Shown here: piece by piece, positions 62,601 through 64,000 of the stretch
How positions within the stretch are numbered: the stretch's first letter is position 1
How the letters are laid out: every line of letters starts with the position of its first letter
NCBI GenBank assembly: GCA_027365105.1
Contig: DAHXNZ010000005.1
Location: forward strand, 1 to 64,000
Direction: 5' to 3'
Source: Thermoplasmata archaeon
GTDB lineage: Archaea; Thermoplasmatota; Thermoplasmata; Lutacidiplasmatales; UBA184
Length of the DNA stretch: 64,000 bases
Notes under the pieces: model-generated
Seen by the model: the letters and a program-made list of their open reading frames with translations, nothing else
What the model was told of the DNA's origin: nothing
The model's database searches: none
Translations under genes and position numbers: made by a program

Positions 62601-63225
62601 GCCGTCAGGCACCCCGGTCGCCCACCCGGCCGTGTATCTGCAGGCCCAGTTCGCCAATGGAACGACCGAAGCCAGCATCTCCCCCACGATTGTCATCGCC
62701 CCGCACTCGGCGGCGAAGATCGGGCCCCTCCCGTCGGTGGCCCCCCAGGTCGGCCCGACCCGGGCGGTCCTGGCCCTGTACGTCGCGAACATTGGGAACC
62801 AGCCGGAGAACGTCACGGCCAACATCGCGAACCTGGGCCACTTGGCTCTGCTGGGGTGGAGGGCCAACTTCCTCAACGCGGGCCGAGTCGTGACCGCTCC
62901 CATCTATCTCAACACCGGGGCGAACCTCACCCTCGATGTCAACCTCACGGCCGTCGGCCCGGCCTCCCGCCTGCCTCAGTCGGTCCAGGTTTCAATCACG
63001 GTGGCCTCGACCGGGGTCCAACACTCGCTGACGCTCGCGGTACCGACCGCGGCGGTGGTGGTGGGCGCCCCCAATGCGACCGTGATCGGGCCCTCGATCG
63101 GGACTCCTACGACCCCGCTTCCGTCCTGGGTGATTCCGGTGGTCTCCTTCATCCCGGCCCTGGCGCTCGTCGTGGGGGTCCTCACCTACCAGTGGAACCG
63201 GACCCGCCGATGGAGCCGCCGATGA
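56632..63225 (+). CDS. aglB: Giant AglB/STT3 oligosaccharyltransferase with a repeat-rich extracytoplasmic region
   Basis: A 2197-residue protein. Residues 1 to about 505 carry about 13 membrane segments of the STT3 catalytic core, with the first acidic motif GGSDSYYH and SSTLGYGNYLSF. The acceptor-binding WWDYG motif is at residues 578-582, so the protein should N-glycosylate Asn-X-Ser/Thr sites from a dolichol-type donor. The soluble C-terminal domain runs to about residue 890. From about residue 900 a chain of carboxypeptidase-regulatory/Ig-like repeats (GRVVLPDGQPVPGARVTIFD, GTVLLNGVAPGIGSTVTLGN) with many sequons extends to a last membrane helix (VIPVVSFIPALALVVGVLTY) and a basic cytosolic end. 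Known AglB proteins are about 600-1000 residues. ATGA overlap links it to the next gene. Confidence 0.9.
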   Translation: MDSSQREWWHRHGWTIGLLVTAFGLAMAIRTIFNVPVLEEFGNLYVYAGGSDSYYHSRVMTYIILNHTNLILDPLLKYPFGAINPREPLFDWMNAILGLVFAPFFGGNANVAGAFFLNIQGPLWAALSVFPVYLIGKEVSSRRMGLIAAMIFPFFPASIDSSTLGYGNYLSFYTFVILITVYAYIRTLKATGTRRWVVSYRQPREIGRGLKAFLREERMAVKWAVFTGVCFGALALSWQGYTYFVAVVAIFLTVGFIIERIRHVDMFGTYVVTLIVGIIGFPMAFPYYIVQHEFAGWFDLPLLLFFGALLLLLPFMFMRDVPWVFSVPALIGTYVAGALVLAIFLPNFFINIVTGQGYFVKTLIYSTVAEAQAPSLDQLVIGYGLVTFYLALVGVALYAWGWIRARYSRIGLVFLVFGVLSIYLPISASKFFLIGAPGFALLAAETLRRAIDYAGYPELRRTVTHLSDTRSQFSAFRKALKPRHIAILLIVVGLLLPNIWISIDAGIPGNTKTQLSEQVYNTLPPGLQPTTSSASQNIFGAAGTELDTPNQYDSAMYSWLGTQDTQLPIQDRPAFISWWDYGFQEMDQGQHPVVADNFQNGIDPGGQFLLAQNESIAIGVLTTALLFAEMTKTGGHTLPAALAETLQRDGIDVAELTHLLADTSADFRTVVNNPGKYLPVNPSTMTLDNAMYFAVSYFLADSLPLSGVAQVYNDVQAFTGWTIRYAMTDMRLFPFSGSDTGIFYAPADLVGRVVNSVGVPTTFFNVTVLGTDGNTYPLGQLPANVGAVQYNINYFAPFYKSMIYRTYIGYNGTDVGLSGGIPGLSGAAASYPIEPGWMMQHFQVVYQTAYYCPSKTEAQTNSNCFTAMNKPTAVSLANKTGGVTDLTANSYFNGGGAMLEYYPGQTILGRVVLPDGQPVPGARVTIFDSWGIPHMTVTTGPDGSFSLVAPPGNDTLNITTGSFDPYTQQDSLSLKRVPLDIPDAVGLSLNAPPRPLTVTLGAGRVQGFVYWNSANNSTYIPTTDAVIPGAQVVLWGGNNTTRLSQVTDASGSFDFTSVPPGNYNLNILYDGQNYTEATRFVGNGSTVNATTGLQSASIRGTVLLNGVAPGIGSTVTLGNRSGVVATTTAGTNGAYSFSNLGPGNYTVRAVSATVSGFQSAGVPIEIQTPGQSISQNLTEVEYQSVALQVLAAGAPAAHTAVRFTLLPSFANASASVLSLQEGAANNSTTLFTGSNGVVHASLPVGNYSVYALTTVQGVPYSGFTSIYPSVSGSLTTLFPPLTLAPSVTVHGTVVLSGPISNTTRTLVEFYSGQGGEVSTWVPPNSTSFSLSVPAGPYTVVAWQGSSNPTSTLYATMLAYNTSSGAPLTLAPVPTLRFSFTVGQSASNSTVVVPAPRAAITISAGAASVFTRATTGGQVTGYIPSVLPSGTTYCVSAASFAFNASQRCGLSPSELSELTDLPMTLTPVPVSLSVVGLPSGTPVQVNLTAESSTAVSLTLTGGPTFQFLAAPGDYGVGARAQVGPVTVYLPPETYTTTIAPGAQQVTLTLLVVPQINTTGRLILPAGLSPSNVTVELSSPLVNVTVNGTQFLNGFYAGTGNYSVLAIGRLNGTPYSTLANITVGSNGRISGPLNLTAGGASVSGSLTTLTGGLVNATTSILFTAPSGVNVRVSASNGQYSTILPSPGVYQARVNATLQVPTANGTTAVVYSTAPGYQCTVSNSSAQCNIPLVSRALLVPVNLTLTTLGAPGPVAGTVRLINLNDTALAPIVLTTSTGRLSVPLEPGVYSVYANSSSVGQPLARFQYESVFSSGVSNISLSLRPAWVDLIQIHSPSKLGSSLTGAQLKVEDSMGRSVVFPLVSMNSSLAVALPPGSYTISASAVGSPYGAAVNATASAQVQIVSGNQATLLTLSYRFTDSVVGQIVGPSSVTLPYSGGNASFGYAFTSLSNQPLSLTLVGTPSYWGFHFSAANVTLGVSGSARTVSGEVTITVPSGTPVAHPAVYLQAQFANGTTEASISPTIVIAPHSAAKIGPLPSVAPQVGPTRAVLALYVANIGNQPENVTANIANLGHLALLGWRANFLNAGRVVTAPIYLNTGANLTLDVNLTAVGPASRLPQSVQVSITVASTGVQHSLTLAVPTAAVVVGAPNATVIGPSIGTPTTPLPSWVIPVVSFIPALALVVGVLTYQWNRTRRWSRR

Positions 63226-64000
63226 GGCGGTGGGAAACGGACCGCCTCGCCCCCGGGCTCGTCCTGCTGTTGGTCGTGGCGTTGGGCATGGCCGGCCTGG
63301 GCGTACCGTCGGCCTCGGCGGCCTCCGCTCCTCCGGCGGTCAACCTGACCGGGTATGTCCACGGGCCGAACGTCTTGGCCCTCTCGGGATCGGGAAGCTA
63401 CTTCATCAATGCGTCCGGCGGGCCGGCGGTGCTGCCCAACGGGACGGTCGCGGGGACCATCCAATACTATGCCTCGATGGCCGGCTCCAACCTGACCGGG
63501 GTCAGCTTCTTCCCGGCCAACGGCACGATCGGGCCGAAGGGACTGACGGCCAAGCTGACGGTCAACAACCTGACCCAGACCCTGGTGCTCCACCTCCTCA
63601 TCGCCTCGACCTACCAGACCCAGAACCAGTCGATCAACCTCACCGACACGGTCCGGGTCGTCCGGCCCTACGTCCTGACGGCGACCGTCGTCGCCGGAGC
63701 CCAGACGATCCTCTCGTTTGCCGCCACGGTCTCCTTGGACGGCCGGCCGGTCGGATCGGTCACCATTCCGACCCTGACCCCCCACCAAACCTATGCCTTG
63801 ACCTTCGACTATCCCACCTTGGGACTCTCCTCGGGCTGGCACACGTTCACGATCTCGGTCACCCACGCCCACGGCCTGGTCGAGTTCGCCGGCGGGGCGC
63901 AGACCTACTCCCAGTCGTTTTACATCCCGCCCGCGCCGGTCAACTACACCATCTGGTACATCGCAGGGATTGCCGCGTTCTTCGGGGCCATCTTTATATT
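63222..64000 (+). CDS. Secreted, sequon-rich membrane-anchored protein (3' end beyond the window)
   Basis: At least 259 residues; no stop before the window edge. A signal peptide follows RRWETDRLAPG (LVLLLVVALGMAGLGVPSASA), then a beta-rich external part with many Asn-X-Ser/Thr sites (VNLTGYVHG, FINASGG, LPNGTVAG, NNLTQTL). A membrane segment begins at YTIWYIAGIAAFFGAIF at the edge. ATGA overlap with aglB suggests coupled translation, and it may be a substrate or partner of the glycosylation enzyme. Family not recognised. Confidence 0.8.
   Translation, partial: MRRWETDRLAPGLVLLLVVALGMAGLGVPSASAASAPPAVNLTGYVHGPNVLALSGSGSYFINASGGPAVLPNGTVAGTIQYYASMAGSNLTGVSFFPANGTIGPKGLTAKLTVNNLTQTLVLHLLIASTYQTQNQSINLTDTVRVVRPYVLTATVVAGAQTILSFAATVSLDGRPVGSVTIPTLTPHQTYALTFDYPTLGLSSGWHTFTISVTHAHGLVEFAGGAQTYSQSFYIPPAPVNYTIWYIAGIAAFFGAIFI

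Noticed and set aside
1-64000. CRISPR array, rRNA genes, prophage or integrase
   Set aside because: No regularly spaced repeats, rRNA sequence or phage/integrase genes were seen.

Overview
The window is about 64 kb of high-GC archaeal chromosome, densely coding with very short intergenic gaps. Archaeal markers include eL19, eL32 and eS4, RNase P protein Rpp29, an AglB-type oligosaccharyltransferase, archaeosine and agmatidine tRNA-modification enzymes, an Lsm protein and a mevalonate-pathway thiolase/HMG-CoA synthase/DUF35 set. Gene order, TATA-like boxes lying about 25-30 nt upstream of many start codons (leaderless mRNAs), two RND/MMPL exporters and carboxypeptidase-regulatory-like surface proteins suggest a member of the Thermoplasmatota or a relative. 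That placement is an inference.

Layout: 1-1500 holds a transposase-like tail, an empty stretch, a lone Lrp/AsnC ligand-binding domain protein and a peroxiredoxin. 1529-4546 is an RND/MMPL exporter (minus strand). 4571-20672 is one long minus-strand block read from uL3 down to secY, a DUF106/EMC3-like insertase, cytidylate kinase and the Cbf5/TruB pseudouridine synthase, mostly joined by 4-nt stop/start overlaps. 20923-24432 carries threonine dehydratase, DUF2203, a zinc-ribbon membrane protein, DUF99 and tRNA-Arg(TCT). 24363-29789 (minus) is a mevalonate-type operon: regulator, HMG-CoA synthase, thiolase, DUF35, DUF835 and a glycosyltransferase. Then come tRNA-Ala(GGC), a second MMPL exporter, a cysteine desulfurase with an M20 amidohydrolase, DnaK and citrate synthase.

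39148-40253 is a non-coding stretch. 40284-43889 holds lsm, CTP-dependent riboflavin kinase/regulator, RaSEA archaeosine synthase, nadE and a CDIN1/TPD-like nuclease. hisS follows, then a decayed TnpB pseudogene, tiaS and a two-subunit 2-oxoacid:ferredoxin oxidoreductase (korAB). 50653-56579 is a six-gene chain-elongation operon (LeuA/homocitrate-synthase-like, LeuC, LeuD, LeuB, then a thiolase and a DUF35 protein). The window ends with a 2197-residue AglB whose long extracytoplasmic part is built of carboxypeptidase-regulatory/Ig-like repeats, and a secreted partner cut by the window edge.

The most unusual signals are: (1) both tRNA genes carry a short insertion (31 and 27 nt) at the same place in the T-loop, and its removal restores perfect tRNAs; (2) the thiolase beside HMG-CoA synthase lacks the catalytic Cys and the GHP-motif His, while a second thiolase/DUF35 pair at the end of the leu-like operon keeps both; (3) the giant AglB fusion. 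No CRISPR array, rRNA gene or intact mobile element was seen.
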